NCBI RefSeq assembly: GCF_026210795.1
Contig: NC_089441.1
Coordinates: forward strand, 4,526,001 to 4,590,000
Origin: Rhizophagus irregularis
Lineage: Eukaryota; Glomeromycota; Glomeromycetes; Glomerales; Glomeraceae
DNA length: 64,000 nt
Reading direction: 5' to 3'
Part shown: one piece after another, positions 31,821-44,500 of the stretch
Position numbering within the stretch: position 1 is the first letter of the stretch
Layout: each line of letters opens with the position of its first letter
The notes under the pieces: model-generated
Told to the model about the DNA's origin: nothing
The model's database searches: none
Seen by the model: only the letters and a program-made list of their open reading frames with translations
Program-made: the position numbers and the translations under genes

Positions 31821-34387
31821 ATGAGTAATACAATAACAGTTACCAAAATGAAGCCAAAAAACCAGGTTGGAAAAAAAGTTAATAAAGTAATTAATACTTC
31901 TTTAATCTCTCACCAGTCACAACAACAAAATCAAAGTCAACAACAACAACAACAGTCTCATATTTTAAATAGTCAAAGTTCTTTATCCATATCTCGTAAT
32001 AAACATTGGAAATATATTTCTTCTTACCATGGACCATGGCTTCAACTTCCTTTAGAACTTCTTGAATCTTTATATGTGATTAATAATGAAAATGTTTCAA
32101 CTCCTCCATTAATTGATCCAATTATTTTTGGTAATTTGATATCAATTCGTCGTTTAGTAGATGAGGCAGCTGATTTATCCGTTCGTGCAGCTGCAGGAAT
32201 TTCAACAACTGGAGGTGGTCCAACTAGAAGTTCAATGTCTCATACACGACAACATCGAATGCGTGAACTTGCTGTTAATAAGTTAGCTCTTGCTTATCGA
32301 ATTGATGAAATAGCTACAGCTGTGGTAACAATGCAATCTGCTAGTGCAATTGATGAAGTTGCTAGTAAAGTATTAAAGAAGAATCCTACAAATTTGGATG
32401 CGTTATATGTCAATTTTTTTCATGAAAAAATTCCATCAAGGTAAATATAATATAATTTTATTTATTTATTTATTTATTTATTTATTTGTTTTATATCATT
32501 TTTTTTTTTTTTGTTGTTTTTTAATTATGAGAAAATTGATTGGTGTGCGGCAACTGATTTGTTGTGGTGGTACTATAGATAATATTAATCTCGATACGGA
32601 GGATATCTCATTCCCGTTAATTAAAAATTAATAAAATAATAATAATAATAATAATTTTGGCTCCAACCTAATATTTTCACAACTTTTTATCCACCCATTA
32701 TATAAGTAGAATGCTATCACAATCTACGTCCACTGACGTACTTGATCAAATCATTTCAACATCTCCAACAATACCAGAGTTTTATAGAACTCGTGGTGTT
32801 GTTAAATGTTTTAAAGAGGAATTTACTGGTGCTCTCCGTGATTTTAAAATGGCTTTGGCACATGTAAAACATCGAAAACGTGTAAATAATGTTTTACTTG
32901 GAAAAAAATCTACTTTACCTCTTCATAATCATCATGGAAATGATGATGACGAATGTACAGGAACCGAAAGTCAATTATATTTTTTACGTGCTGCTTGTTA
33001 TTTACAATATGCTATTAGTCTAATAGATAAAGCAATTCAAAAAGTTGATGGAGTTGAAAGAAAAGAGGGTGAAGGTAGTGAATTAAGATTAGTGGCTGTT
33101 AAAAAAGGTACAGCTTCTAATCATGGATCTTATTCGAAATTAGAAGAATACAGAAAGGAACTTTTGCCAATAATGAATCAAGTACAGAATTTGGCAAAAC
33201 GTTCGGTGAGAAATTATACTCATTTTCTTAGTTTTTATCCTAACTCATTACCACCTTTTTCACCTATGAATGATGAAACTGCTTCAAAAGGTAGTACACC
33301 TGTAACCTCAAGGGATTCTTCCCCTGCTAGGTCGTTTAAAGAAAAAGAAGATAATGGTTGTTGTTCTTCTTCTTCTTCAAATGGTCATAATGATCACCAG
33401 CCTAATACAAAGTTTTTTGAAAGAACAAGAAAATTTACTGAAAAAGTTACTGGGGTATCATCTGATAACGGAAATAGTTCCTCTACAGCTATTTCAACTT
33501 TTCCTAAAGACCATCATCATCACCATCACCATCATCATCATCATCATCATCACCACCACCATCCTCATAATTTTCATGGATTTCAACAAACTCACACTTT
33601 TGCTACTTATCATCCGTTACTTATTGAAGCTTGGTATGCTATAGCGATCAATTATGTACTTATTGGTGATATTCATACTGGGGCTATGTGGCATTCACGT
33701 ACTTCTGAAATGCATGAATGTATTGATGGATATCCAGTTTTTCTTCCAGCCAGGTCAATGGCACAAGCGGACTATATGGAAGTTTTGGAAAGAATTAAGA
33801 AATCTATTAGTTTATCACAACATGAAAAATTAAGAGAATTAATAGAAGTAGTTAAACAAAAAGAAAAAGAAAGAGAAGAAAAAGAACGTGAATGGGTTAA
33901 ACATCATCATCATCATCATAGGATGCTTTTAGCTGCAGCAGAAGAAGAAAAGGAAGTGAATGAAGGAAAAAAATTTGTAAAAATTGGAAAAAGATCAAAA
34001 AATTTGAAACAAGGAAATAATAATAATAATATTACACCTGTTATAGGTATTGATGGTCAAAGACATCATCCTTGTTGTCCTCTTGCACCCGGAAATCATT
34101 CATCTTCAAAAGAACATAATAATCATCATGTTCATCACCATTCTCATAATTCTGGTTCTTCTATTTCAGCTTCGAATAGTTCTTATTCAAATAATAGTAA
34201 TGGTAGTTCAGGTCCAAGGCAATACCCTTTACATACTCAACGTGCTGATTCTGTTATGATGTGGCTAAAAGCTATAATTTTAAGACAAAAAGAAAATGAT
34301 GGCAAAGCATCTGTTGCTGCTAATACTAATGGTGAAGTTAAGCCTATGATGAATGGTACGAGCACGAAAATTATTGATAATATTTGA
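31821..34387 (+). CDS. TPR-like fungal protein with poly-histidine tracts
   Basis: Two exons, 31821-32440 and 32710-34387, give 765 residues; the junction reads ...VNFFHEKIPSR/MLSQSTSTDVLDQII. An N-terminal poly-Gln stretch precedes a conserved-looking helical region (HRMRELAVNKLALAYRIDEI, ASAIDEVASKVLKKNPTNLD) and a TPR-like repeat (PEFYRTRGVVKCFKEEFTGA). Similar architecture occurs in fungal TPR proteins sometimes named filamentation protein Rhf1; that name is tentative. Around residue 475 there is a run of about 17 His, and other His-rich patches occur at HHHHHH (exon 2 middle) and near the C-terminus. The His runs could bind metal or simply reflect CAT/CAC slippage. The 269-nt intron carries a short open frame, so intron retention would give a truncated product. 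Confidence 0.7.
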
Positions 34388-34904
34388 AGTTTAAAATGAT
34401 ATTGCGAAAATGCGAAAATTATTTAAGAAAAGTTCTTTTATCTTGTTTAATAACTAGTTTCCATTAAAAAATATATATATATATACATATTTATTTGATC
34501 CAGAATAATAATAAAATGAAAACTATGAAAGTTAAATTATTAAGATTTAATTGATATCATTGTATTATTGCTTTTTTTTTTAGTTATATTTTATATAATT
34601 GTTTTTTTGCCATATACAGTATATATAATTGATTTCGTTTATATGCAATTCTGTATATTATTATTTTTTCATTTATTAATTAATAAATTAATAATAAAAA
34701 AAAATTCAAAATTATTATTTATTTTTTTAATTAAAAAATTTTTTCTATTTTGTTTTGAAATTAAAAAAAAAGAGAGAGAAATTAACTAATTTAAAATTAT
34801 ATATACTATAAGTTTAAACTTGATAACTTGTTCACTTATTACATACATAATGATTTTTGTTATATAATGTATATAATTGATTTTTTCTTCTCCTGTCTCC
34901 TATT
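34388..34904. other. Intergenic 3' flank
   Basis: A+T-rich, no coding region seen. Confidence 0.4.
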
Positions 34905-35148
34905 TTTAATTATTATCCGCCTCTCTTTTCCAAATTATATCATTGTCTCGTATTTTAACGATTATCCAGCTTCATTCCTAAATATATCATTGTCTCCTAT
35001 TTTTAACGATTATCCAGTTTCTTTTCCAAATTATATCATTGTCTCCTATTTTAACGATTATCCGGCTTCATTTCCCAAATTATATCATTGTCTCCTATTT
35101 TTTTAACGATTATCCAGCATCTTTTCCAAATTGTATCATTTATATCAT
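34905..35148. repeat. ~50-bp tandem repeat next to the PP6 stop codon
   Basis: Five imperfect units with ATATCATTGTCTCCTATTTT, AACGATTATCCAG and CTTTTCCAAAT run up to the stop codon at 35149, so the 3' UTR of the phosphatase gene is built from this repeat. Confidence 0.8.
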
Positions 35149-36662
35149 TTATAAAAAGTATTGTCCAACACCAGCTCTAGCAGGAATAGATCTTTCTTGG
35201 TCAGGTACAGCATTAAAAATTTTAAAACTACTCTCATCAATTTGTAAATTTTCATTAATTTGCATAATTGACGCTACATTGCCACATCTATAACAATAAT
35301 TTGGTGCAGACCATACCGTCACTAAATTATCATCAGGAAACATATATTTATATCCTTCTTGCACTAATTGATGTGCTCTAGCTATTAAACTTAGAGCATT
35401 GACATGATTAAACTAATTGGTTTTTTTTATAAAAGAATAAATTATTAATAAATTTTAAACAATATTATTTCAAAATAATATATATAGTACATGTCACTAC
35501 CTCATTCGTTACTTTAGCTCCAAATAACCAGCCAGCACCTCTAGGACTTACAGCCCATGTTTCAATATCTTCGGGATCAGACCACATCAAATCTAAAATA
35601 AAAATTTTGTTTAAAAATTTTTTTTTTAAATTCTTGCTATATATCGTTGTTTATAATTACATTCATACCACAAAAAGCACCCTCATGAGGAATTTCTTGA
35701 GCTCTAGGTATCGTTCTTATTTGGTCTAGTGTCCTAACTTCGGGTGATAATCCACCATGAACACATAAAACACGACCATCTACAATCTAAAATTTTTATT
35801 ATTATTTTAAATAAAATAAGATATTATTTAATATAGCAATAACAAAATAAAAAAAAAAGTAATAAATAATATAACATAATTTATAAAATAAACTTACAGC
35901 TGCTAATGTTAAATAATCAAACACTTGACAACAATATTTCCAAACGTTTGGATTTCCGTATTTTGATTGACACTCGTCTTTTGAGTTTTTTTTTGGAGAA
36001 AAGGTTATTTTGATATAAATTCAAAATAACAATTAATATGTATTATTCTTTGTAAAATGACTTACCATAAAATCCATACACTTGTGTGATTTGTCTACTT
36101 TCATGATTACCTCTCAAAAGTGTAATTTTGTCTGGATATCTATGCGTATATAAAAAAATTATTTAGAACTAACAACTATTCAATAAATTGTTCGATTAAA
36201 ATATTATTACACAAAACCTTGCTTTCAATACCATCAATAAAGTAAATGTTTCTAAACTATAGTAACCTCTGTCAACAAAGTCACCCTAAAATTTTTTTTT
36301 AAAAAAAAAATTATTATCCAAAAATTTGCATAAAGAAGGTTCAATTACTATATTTTGGTAATTACCATAAATATATAATGAGTATCGGGAATTTCTCCTC
36401 CAACATGGAACAATTCTAATAAATCGTAAAACTGTCCATGAATATCTCCGCATACCGTTACAGGTGTATGTACGGGTTGTATATTTGATTCCTCCATTAA
36501 CAATTCTTTAACCTATTAATAAGAAAGTCGTTAAGTCTTAAGAAAAGAGAGTAGAAAGTAGGAAATTACTAAGCTTACCATTTCACACAGTTTTTTCATG
36601 TCAGATTCGGGCAAATACTGGCATTTCCGTATAGTAGCTAACCATTCATCTGGTCCGGCCAT
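35149..36662 (-). CDS. PPP6C: Serine/threonine protein phosphatase PP6 catalytic subunit (Sit4/Ppe1-like)
   Basis: Eight exons (36662-36579, 36512-36366, 36285-36218, 36139-36066, 35977-35898, 35786-35669, 35592-35501, 35412-35149) give 308 residues, normal for the family. Metal-binding and catalytic motifs are intact: GDIHG (residues 50-54), GDFVDRG (78-84), RGNHE (109-113), then [21 protein letters not shown] and [11 protein letters not shown]. The C-terminus GVGQYFL fits the PP2A-like tail (YFL), the target of carboxymethylation and regulatory-subunit binding. KVTNEF and the N-terminal [20 protein letters not shown] favour PP6/Sit4 over PP2A or PP4. Sit4-type enzymes act in the G1/S transition and TOR signalling. 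Confidence 0.92.
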
Positions 36663-37085
36663 TTTTATTACAACAATATAAAATAAAGATATTTTCGGTA
36701 GAATTACTATTTTTTTTTTTAAAAAAAAAAAAGAAAATCGAATATGATCAAACCCCAAAAAGTTTGTTTACTTTTTTAATTAACATTTTAGGGGTGATAA
36801 TTTAAATCATGATTGGATAATTATGATGATGACAAATGGTAAGATCTACATTAACACGTAAGAATTGTAACACAAGATCTAGTTTTTCGCTCCATTGTAC
36901 GTAATTAGTTATATTTTCGGCGAAGTTTATATCGAAGAATAGTTAATTCTTCAGCCTGAATGTAAAACTGTACTTTTAGTCATTGGCTAACTTGAATTGA
37001 ATATAAATATTCACTTTATTTATGATTATATTTAATTAAAACACGTTAACAAAATAAGCTTCCTTATAAAGTTCTTTCCTTCAAA
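36663..37085. other. Intergenic; PP6 promoter side
   Basis: Upstream of PPP6C and downstream of the RING-Ubl-TerD gene A. No specific element recognised. Confidence 0.4.
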
Positions 37086-38443
37086 TTAAATTCCAAAAAA
37101 TTGATCCATATTACCAATAGTTGTTTCAATTGGAGCATAATTTTTTGCATTACCGGCAGACAACTTACCAACTTCAAATACATTCCAGTTACCATCATAA
37201 CCATTTTTTGCAGCAACACACATTATAACAGCTTGTGAAGAAGCAGCAGATTGTATAGTATAAGAACATAATTGTATATCAGGTTTTGAAGGATCAAACA
37301 TTTTAAATGATGGATTTGGAAAATGGCCTATATTTGGTGCATTCCATGAACTTAAAATAAAATATAATTTTGTTACAGTTTGTGGTAATGATGCTAAATT
37401 TGCCGTTATACGATGATGTCCTAAGGATCGAGAATAAGAATTAAATTTTTTTTTTAAAAAAAAAATAAAATAAAATAAAATATAGATAAAATAAAATATA
37501 CGCACCTCTTCTGTTGCTGTGATCCATAACATCACCGGAATGTGCCATATTAGGAATATCATGGAAACTTGTTGATTGATAATCGAAGCGACGCCAAAGT
37601 TGACCAGCATTATTTCCTGTACCCGTATAAAGCATACAAGTACCATCTAGATAATCACATCCAGTTGCAGGATAACCCCAAAATAAATCGAAAGTTAAAG
37701 CATTAATGGATAATTCTTTCGATATAGAGTATAATAATACAATAAGTTGTATGTGACTTTCTGCTACTATGTTGTATTCTGATAATTGAATTTGAACTCT
37801 TCCTTGATTTGTGTAAGTCTAGAATATAATAAGGTGGAATTCTTAGAAAATTTTATTTTTTTAAAATGTTTAAAAGAACTTCCAAACTTACTTGTAGCTC
37901 AACGCCTTTATGAATTAATTTTTGTTTATTAGTTTCAACTTTAGTTTGAGCTTTAATAGCTTCTTTTAGAGCTCCAACGCTTCTAATATGTTCTAGCCTA
38001 AATTTCAATTTTGTACCATTCAATAATACTACATAAAAGTCTCCTGTAGTAGCATTACCATGTCCATCAACTTCACCATTTCGTGCTGGATTTATTTGTG
38101 AATGTGATTGTGAAATGTTATCTACGTCAATTCTAAATGATGCTTTTTCCCATGCTACATTTAAATCCTTAATTTCCTTTGCCTCAAGATTCATTTTACA
38201 TTCTGGACATTGTTTTACTACAGTTTGTTTGTTTCCTGTCTTAGCATTTATATGGTTTATTACACACTTTTGATCCAAAAATGAAGAAAAAGATTAGACC
38301 TTAGTGTGAATTATGCTTAAGAAGGTATAACAAATCAAACTTACCTTTAAACAAAAACTAGAAATATGGTTGCACCTTTGACTAATGGTATCAGTTGGAA
38401 ATTCTCGTGATAATTTATCAACTTTACAATTTGAACACTTCAT
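37086..38443 (-). CDS. RING-ubiquitin-like-TerD fusion protein, paralogue A
   Basis: Exons 38443-38345, 38266-37892, 37818-37506 and 37420-37086 give 373 residues. Residues 3-56 show a C3HC4 RING pattern: C3xxC6, C24xH26, C31xxC34, C53PEC56. Residues about 109-190 look like a ubiquitin fold (DFYVVLLNGTKLKFRLEHIR, NKQKLIHKGVELQ, SEYNIVAESHIQLIVLLYSI). From about 200 the sequence matches the TerD pattern: LTFDLFWGYPATGCDYLDGT, AHSGDVMDHSNRRG, ITANLASLPQTVTKLYFILS, and a FEVGKLSAGNAKNYAPIE end. TerD proteins are calcium-binding stress proteins best known in bacterial tellurite-resistance operons. A RING E3 with Ubl and TerD modules suggests a ubiquitin-ligase-type stress protein, which is inference. 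The acidic DxDxS-type site is altered to DYLDGT. Confidence 0.75.
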
Positions 38444-38819
38444 GTTTTTTTGAAAAAGATAATAATAAAAATATTGTTTAGTTTTTTTGAAAATTAGAAG
38501 CCGCGTTCAAAGGAGTTCATTTACGAAAAAAAACTCAGGCTGGGAATCTTTTATAGCCTACTAAATCAGGTTATTTAACAGGGCAATAAATGGTCAATGT
38601 TTATACAATTTCGGTATTTTGTGTCATAAAATATGCTTTTCAAAAAAAAAAGGATTTTAACCTTATAAATAGGGTTCATACGGATGTTGAAGTAAAATCT
38701 ATCGTGACACGATACCTTATTTTTATTGTTACGAATATCATCAGTATATCAGTATATCAATAAGAATTTCCGTTTATTATTTTACTTATTACACATTACA
38801 AAAATCGAACTGCTATAAT
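38444..38819. promoter_or_regulatory. Shared divergent promoter of the RING-Ubl-TerD pair
   Basis: 376 bp separate the two start codons. It contains ACCTTATAAATAGGG at about 38661-38675, a good TATA-like site for the right-hand gene, and GAATCTTTTATAGCC on the other side near 38555. Two TCAGTATATCA phrases repeat at about 38740-38760. Confidence 0.5.
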
Positions 38820-40147
38820 ATGAAGTGTTCTCAGTGCAAAGGTGATAAACTCTCTAAGGAGTTTCCACCAACGACGGTTACAGAACGTTGTAATCATATT
38901 CCTTCTTATTGCCTAAGAGTAAGTCTCAAGATTTATATTTAATTTTATTTCCTAAAACACAATTCTTTCTTTCCTACTAATTACTTTCAATCATTTCTAC
39001 AACAATAATAAATAGTGTTTGGTAAAAAATTTAGATTTAACAAATACAAATAATCAAAAATCTCGTAAATGTCCCGAATGTCCGGAGAAAATAACTGCAG
39101 AGGAATTAAAGTTATTAACATTAGCATGGGATAAGGCGCCATTTAAAATTGATGTAGATAGCATTGGAAAAGTAAAACTAACACAAAATACTAATGCAGC
39201 GGATGGAAATATTAAGGGAGAAATTTATGTTGTATTATTAAATGGGCAAAAGTGTACTTTTCAATACAATCAAATTAAAAATATTCCTGTATTAAGACAA
39301 GAAATTAGAAAAAAATTAAATGTTGATGAAGGTAAACAAAAATTAATTTTTAATGGTGCTGAATTGCAGGTAATTTATAAAATTATTTATTTGATGTGAG
39401 ATGCAAATTGTTTTCAATTAATTTAAATTCATTTCATTATAAATTTCAGGATCGAAAAGCTGGAGGTGTGCCTAATACATTACAGGATCTTAATATTGGA
39501 CCAGGAAGTCATATTCAATTGATTGTTGTACTTTATAATATTACACGTGCAGAATCCATTAAGAATTTAACCTTTGATTTATTTTGGGGTTATCCCGCAA
39601 ATGGAACTCAAGATTATTTGGATGGAACTTGTTTACTTTACGTGGGGTAAATATTAGAATTTTTTTTTAAAAAAAACAAAATGAACTCTCCCTTGAATTA
39701 ATTTTGTTTTATTATTTTAGTGAAGTATTTTTTAGAAAATATGATTATGCATCAGTATTTTATCCATCATTTCCACATATGAAACATTCAGGCGATTTGA
39801 TGGATAATGCAAATAAAAGAGGTCACCAACGTATCACGGCGAAATTAGATCAATTACCAGCTGAAGTAACCCAATTATATTTCGTTTTGAGTTCGTTTAA
39901 ATCTCCTACTATCGGTCATTTTAAAACTCCTAGTTTTAAGTTGATAGATGAAACTCAACCTGATAAACCTTTATGTTCTTATCAATTAGAACAAGCTGCT
40001 GAATCTCAAGCTGTAATTATGTGTTGTGTATCAAGAGTTGGACAAGGAATGTGGCAGGTCATTCAGATTGGTAAATTAAGTAGGGGTAATGCCGAAGATT
40101 ATGACCCAATTGAATATAGTATTGGTCAATGTGCTTTATTTGGGTAG
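38820..40147 (+). CDS. RING-ubiquitin-like-TerD fusion protein, paralogue B
   Basis: Exons 38820-38918, 39016-39369, 39450-39646 and 39721-40147 give 358 residues, collinear with paralogue A. The RING cysteines are kept (C3xxC6, C24xH26, C31xxC34, CPEC at 52-55), the Ubl region reads GEIYVVLLNGQKCTFQYNQI and GKQKLIFNGAELQ, and the TerD-like region reads LTFDLFWGYPANGTQDYLDG, KHSGDLMDNANKRGHQRI and VTQLYFVLSSFKSPTIGHFK, ending IGKLSRGNAEDYDPIEYSI. The first two introns fall at the same places as in paralogue A; the third does not. The segment after CLLYVG is shorter than in A. Head-to-head layout suggests a local inverted duplication and possible co-regulation. Confidence 0.75.
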
Positions 40148-41562
40148 ATTACATAAGTTATGTGAAGATTGCTTATCTAATAGAAATATTTATAGCGAAT
40201 TTTATGAATTTAACTGCTATTGTGTATGATTTTTCTTATAGTGATGTATCTTTCACTAAAGAATAAACTTGTTTATTAAATAAAAGAATTTTTTTGCATT
40301 ATATTTTATATTTAGTTCATTTGTTTCGTCTCATTGAGATGCCATTTGTTTTATATTGGTATCACCTGATCTGCTTCTTCATAATATAAATTTGAGAGAA
40401 TTTTATTTGTAGTAGCAGATATTAATAATTTATATACGAAATAAAAAATGTGCTGTACATTGCCAATTTTTTGTAAATATAGCATTAAGTTTTCATCAAT
40501 TTGGCATCTAGTATTGATTCAAATTCCTTTATTATTATCAGATTTCACTATGAAATCAATTTTGTTATATAATTCTTTACTTATAATCCAATTGAATTTT
40601 TTTTTTAATAAATCGTGAAATTTTTCATTCATATTCTTATTTTTATTTGAATTTAATATAATTCATATAACTTCTCTTAAATACTGCTATAAGTATTCTA
40701 AAATTTATTATACATAAAAACTTTATATAAAATTCCACATTTTTGAAATACATTAAAAATAATTTTAGAATTATTAAAATGTATTTATATTTTATCTATA
40801 TTTAAGAATAAATCAAATATTTTTTTTAATTAAATTCATTTCAATTGTATAAATATATATATTAGTAATCTATAAATTAGAATTTTATTAGTATATATAA
40901 ATTGTATTTTAATTAGTAAGAAGAGTTTAAGGATAATTTTTAATTTTTTATAATTGTATTGTGAAGTTTTAATTATATTAATATAGAAACATTATATTAT
41001 AAATATAGAAACATTATATTCCTTATATTGTACAATATGTACAATATCTCAGTTCCGAATTAAAGTACCTCCTGTCACGGCTACCAGGATTGTTAAAAAT
41101 TTAGCCTACATTATGCTACAAATGTTAATACAGTAAATTATCAACCCCTGAAAAATTCCACCTAATAATTTAGTAATTTGAACCCTTGAAAATTTTGCTG
41201 CGCAACGTTTACAAACATTCTATTTCCTAACACTTTAAATAAAATAGATACTGATTATTTGAATTAAAATAATTTAAGGTTTATTATATCCGACAAAAAA
41301 AAATTATTTCTTTTTCAAGACCACGTCCAAGGAATTTAAATAACGCTCGCTGGCGAGACGACTTCCACACTACCATCATCGTCATCATTGTTCAACTTAG
41401 TTACTCCCAAAAAGGTTTTAAAAAGACTTTAGGAATAAACAAAATTTTAATATTTAGGACAAGTAAAAACCTATTATTTACACGCCTCTACTCAACAAAA
41501 AAATACATTTAACCTTGTTCATTAAAAAACGAAAAATTTGATCACGAAACTTCAAATTAAAT
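40148..41562. other. Intergenic, 1.4 kb
   Basis: A+T-rich, no gene seen. A short GC-richer stretch at about 41335-41365 includes the self-complementary CTCGCTGGCGAG. The final few hundred bases serve as the CDC24 promoter. Confidence 0.5.
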
Positions 41563-44500
41563 ATGAATAAAAGCGGACTTAAACGTACACCAAGTTTAGG
41601 AACCATTCCTAGTTTCGGCAGTCTTTCCATTTCTTCAATAGAATCACCAAAACCAACGAGTTCAAATGCTCTCAATCGACCTGCACAAGCATCACAATCA
41701 TTGTATCCGTTATGTTTAGATTTATTAGAACGACTTTATTGTGTGGAAGGGTTTGAAAAATATTTGATTCAAGGACAGAACAATATGCCAAATAATTCTT
41801 CAATAGTGGGTACTCCCACTACAGAAAATGGTCCAAATAATATAATTCGTAATGATCCTGTTACTCTCTTATGGCAAACCTTTCGTTTAGGACATCCACT
41901 CTGCGTGCTTTTCAATGCTTTAAAACCTCAAAAAGAAGCGATAATAGAGGAAACAAAACCTGGTACTAGTGAAATCAAAACCAGTCAAAAGAATGTATTT
42001 CACTTTTTGATGGGCTGTCGAGAAGAATTGAAGTTAGAACCAGGGCAAATGTTTACAATTTCACAGTTGTATAAGGATGATACGAATGGCTTCGTCAAAG
42101 TATGTTATTAATTTAATTTATTATCTGAGGGGAATAGTTTTTACTCTTATGGTTATAATTTAATTTTAAAAATTATTATAGCTTAATTGTTCTCTAAATT
42201 CTTTTTGACTATAAATTTTTGTAGGTAATTGACACGGTCAAACTTGTTACTGACAAAATTGAAGAAAAAGGTTTTCTCGAATTGTCTCGCAGACAACTTT
42301 TACGAAACTCAGATCCCATGAAACCCACTGATAATCGTGCTAAGGTTGTGCATGAATTATTGGAAACCGAAAGAAAATATGTGCAAGATATGGAAGTTTT
42401 ACAGGTAAAATAATTTAGCATATAAAAACAATTTATTCTTATTTATGTTAAAAAAAAATTTTTTTTTCTAGCATTTTGCACGTGAACTTCAAATTCAAGA
42501 AATTGTTAGCGCGGATACTATTCATTTGCTTTTCGCAAACCTTAACCAACTTGTAGATTTTCAACGTCGTTTCCTTATCGGTGTAGAAGCCATTGCCAGT
42601 CAACCACCAGCAGAACAAAGATTTGGAAATCTTTTTGTGCAAATGGTTGTCCATTAGCTATAAGAATTAAAGTTATTTATTTTTTTTTTTATTTTTCAAT
42701 TTTAATACTAAATAGTAAAATTTTGTTATAATAATAATCATATTTAGGAGGAAAACTTTGCCGTATACGAACCATTCTGTGCAAATTATCAGTCTGCGTC
42801 AGAATTAGTCATCCAAGAAACACCCAATTTGCAGGTATAAATTATATTTCGGTTTCATTTTTTCTTTTTTTAAAAAAAAAAAATTTAAATATTTAATTAA
42901 TGATTTTTTTTATCAATTTAGAAATTGGCTAACATAGTTGAACCAACGTACGTATTACCATCATTATTAATTAAGCCCATTCAGCGCATTTGTAAATATC
43001 CATTATTATTACAGGTAAATGACCATATAAGTATATTAAAAATAATTTTGCTATATAAAGTTTATTTATAAATTTGTACATGATCAATTCTAGGAATTAT
43101 TAAAATATTCTGATAAGGATGAAACACCTTATTATGATGAAATTGAACGAGGTCTTAAAGCTATTAAACGTGTGGCTGATCGAGTTAATGAAACACGACG
43201 AAAACAAGAAAATGAAGCTGTTGTAAAAGATCTAGAACGTAGAGTTGAAGACTGGAAGGGGCATAAAATTTCTCAATTTGGCAACTTATTACTCGAAGAT
43301 GTGTTTATTATGTCAAAGGAAGATTCTGAGCGAGAATATCATGTGTATTTATTTGAAAAAATCCTGCTTTGTTGTAAAGAGACTAATACTAAAAAACCTC
43401 AAAGCAAACCTAGTCCACTGATTAAGGGTTCTAACAGAAAGCAAAAAAGAGCCAGTTTACAACTTAAAGGAAGAATTTTTATACATAATATAACGGCTGT
43501 TGTAAACAATAGTCGGGCTGGATGTAAGTCGCATTAATTTGTTTAAATATGAAAATTTTTATGGTATAAAATTATTTACATTTTTTTTTTTTTCATCAGT
43601 ATGGTCTTTGAAAGTATTCTGGAGAGGAGATACAGAAATGGAATCTTTCTCACTTAAGTGTCGTAATGAAGAACAACTTAATCAATGGCAATCCACATTA
43701 GAAAAACTGCTCGCGGATTTCAAAAACCGACATAAAGATGAGTCGGTGAAACCTGTTACTAAACGTACTCAGGTTTCTAATACTCAATTGGCATCTTTAC
43801 AGAATCTTGACGTATATTCTCGTCGCGACGATGATGCTGCTTCGTTTATTGATGAGGATGAGGATGAGGATGATTATGAAGAAGAAGAATTGGAAGACGA
43901 TTGGGAAGATAATAAAGTCAAAAGTCGATCACTGCCTTATGGACAATATCCTAAAACTGGCTATAATGGAAGAAATAGACCACGAACTGAAGATGCTCCA
44001 CCACCTTATAACTGGTCTCCTCCATTACCACCAAGCGTCCCTAGTGTCCCACCTCAACATCGATCTCTTACGAATATATCATCCTTATCGCGTAATGGAA
44101 CTCCTACTAGTCCATCCAATTCCATACATCAAGGAGAAAATGCAAGCTATTTTCCCAATTCTCCTCCGCCGTCTTATCCAGTTTCTCCAGCTCAATCTGT
44201 CCGTAGTAGTGCTAGTCATTCCAACTTAAAGGGTACATGGCAAAGACAAAGTATCGAGCCTCTTACAGATACAATTACCAGATTTATGATGGGAAATGAT
44301 GATGATTACGTAGAAGTTCAACCACCGCAACGTGCGACTACTGGTCAAACCTATCAAATTAATAATGGATCTTCACCAGCATTACAACAAACATCAGCAT
44401 CGAATTATAATCGTTTACGGTCGGCAAGTAGTCCAAATATTCAATCAATTAAAGAACAATGGGAAGAGTTGGAATCTCTTCCTACTAATGACAATGTCCA

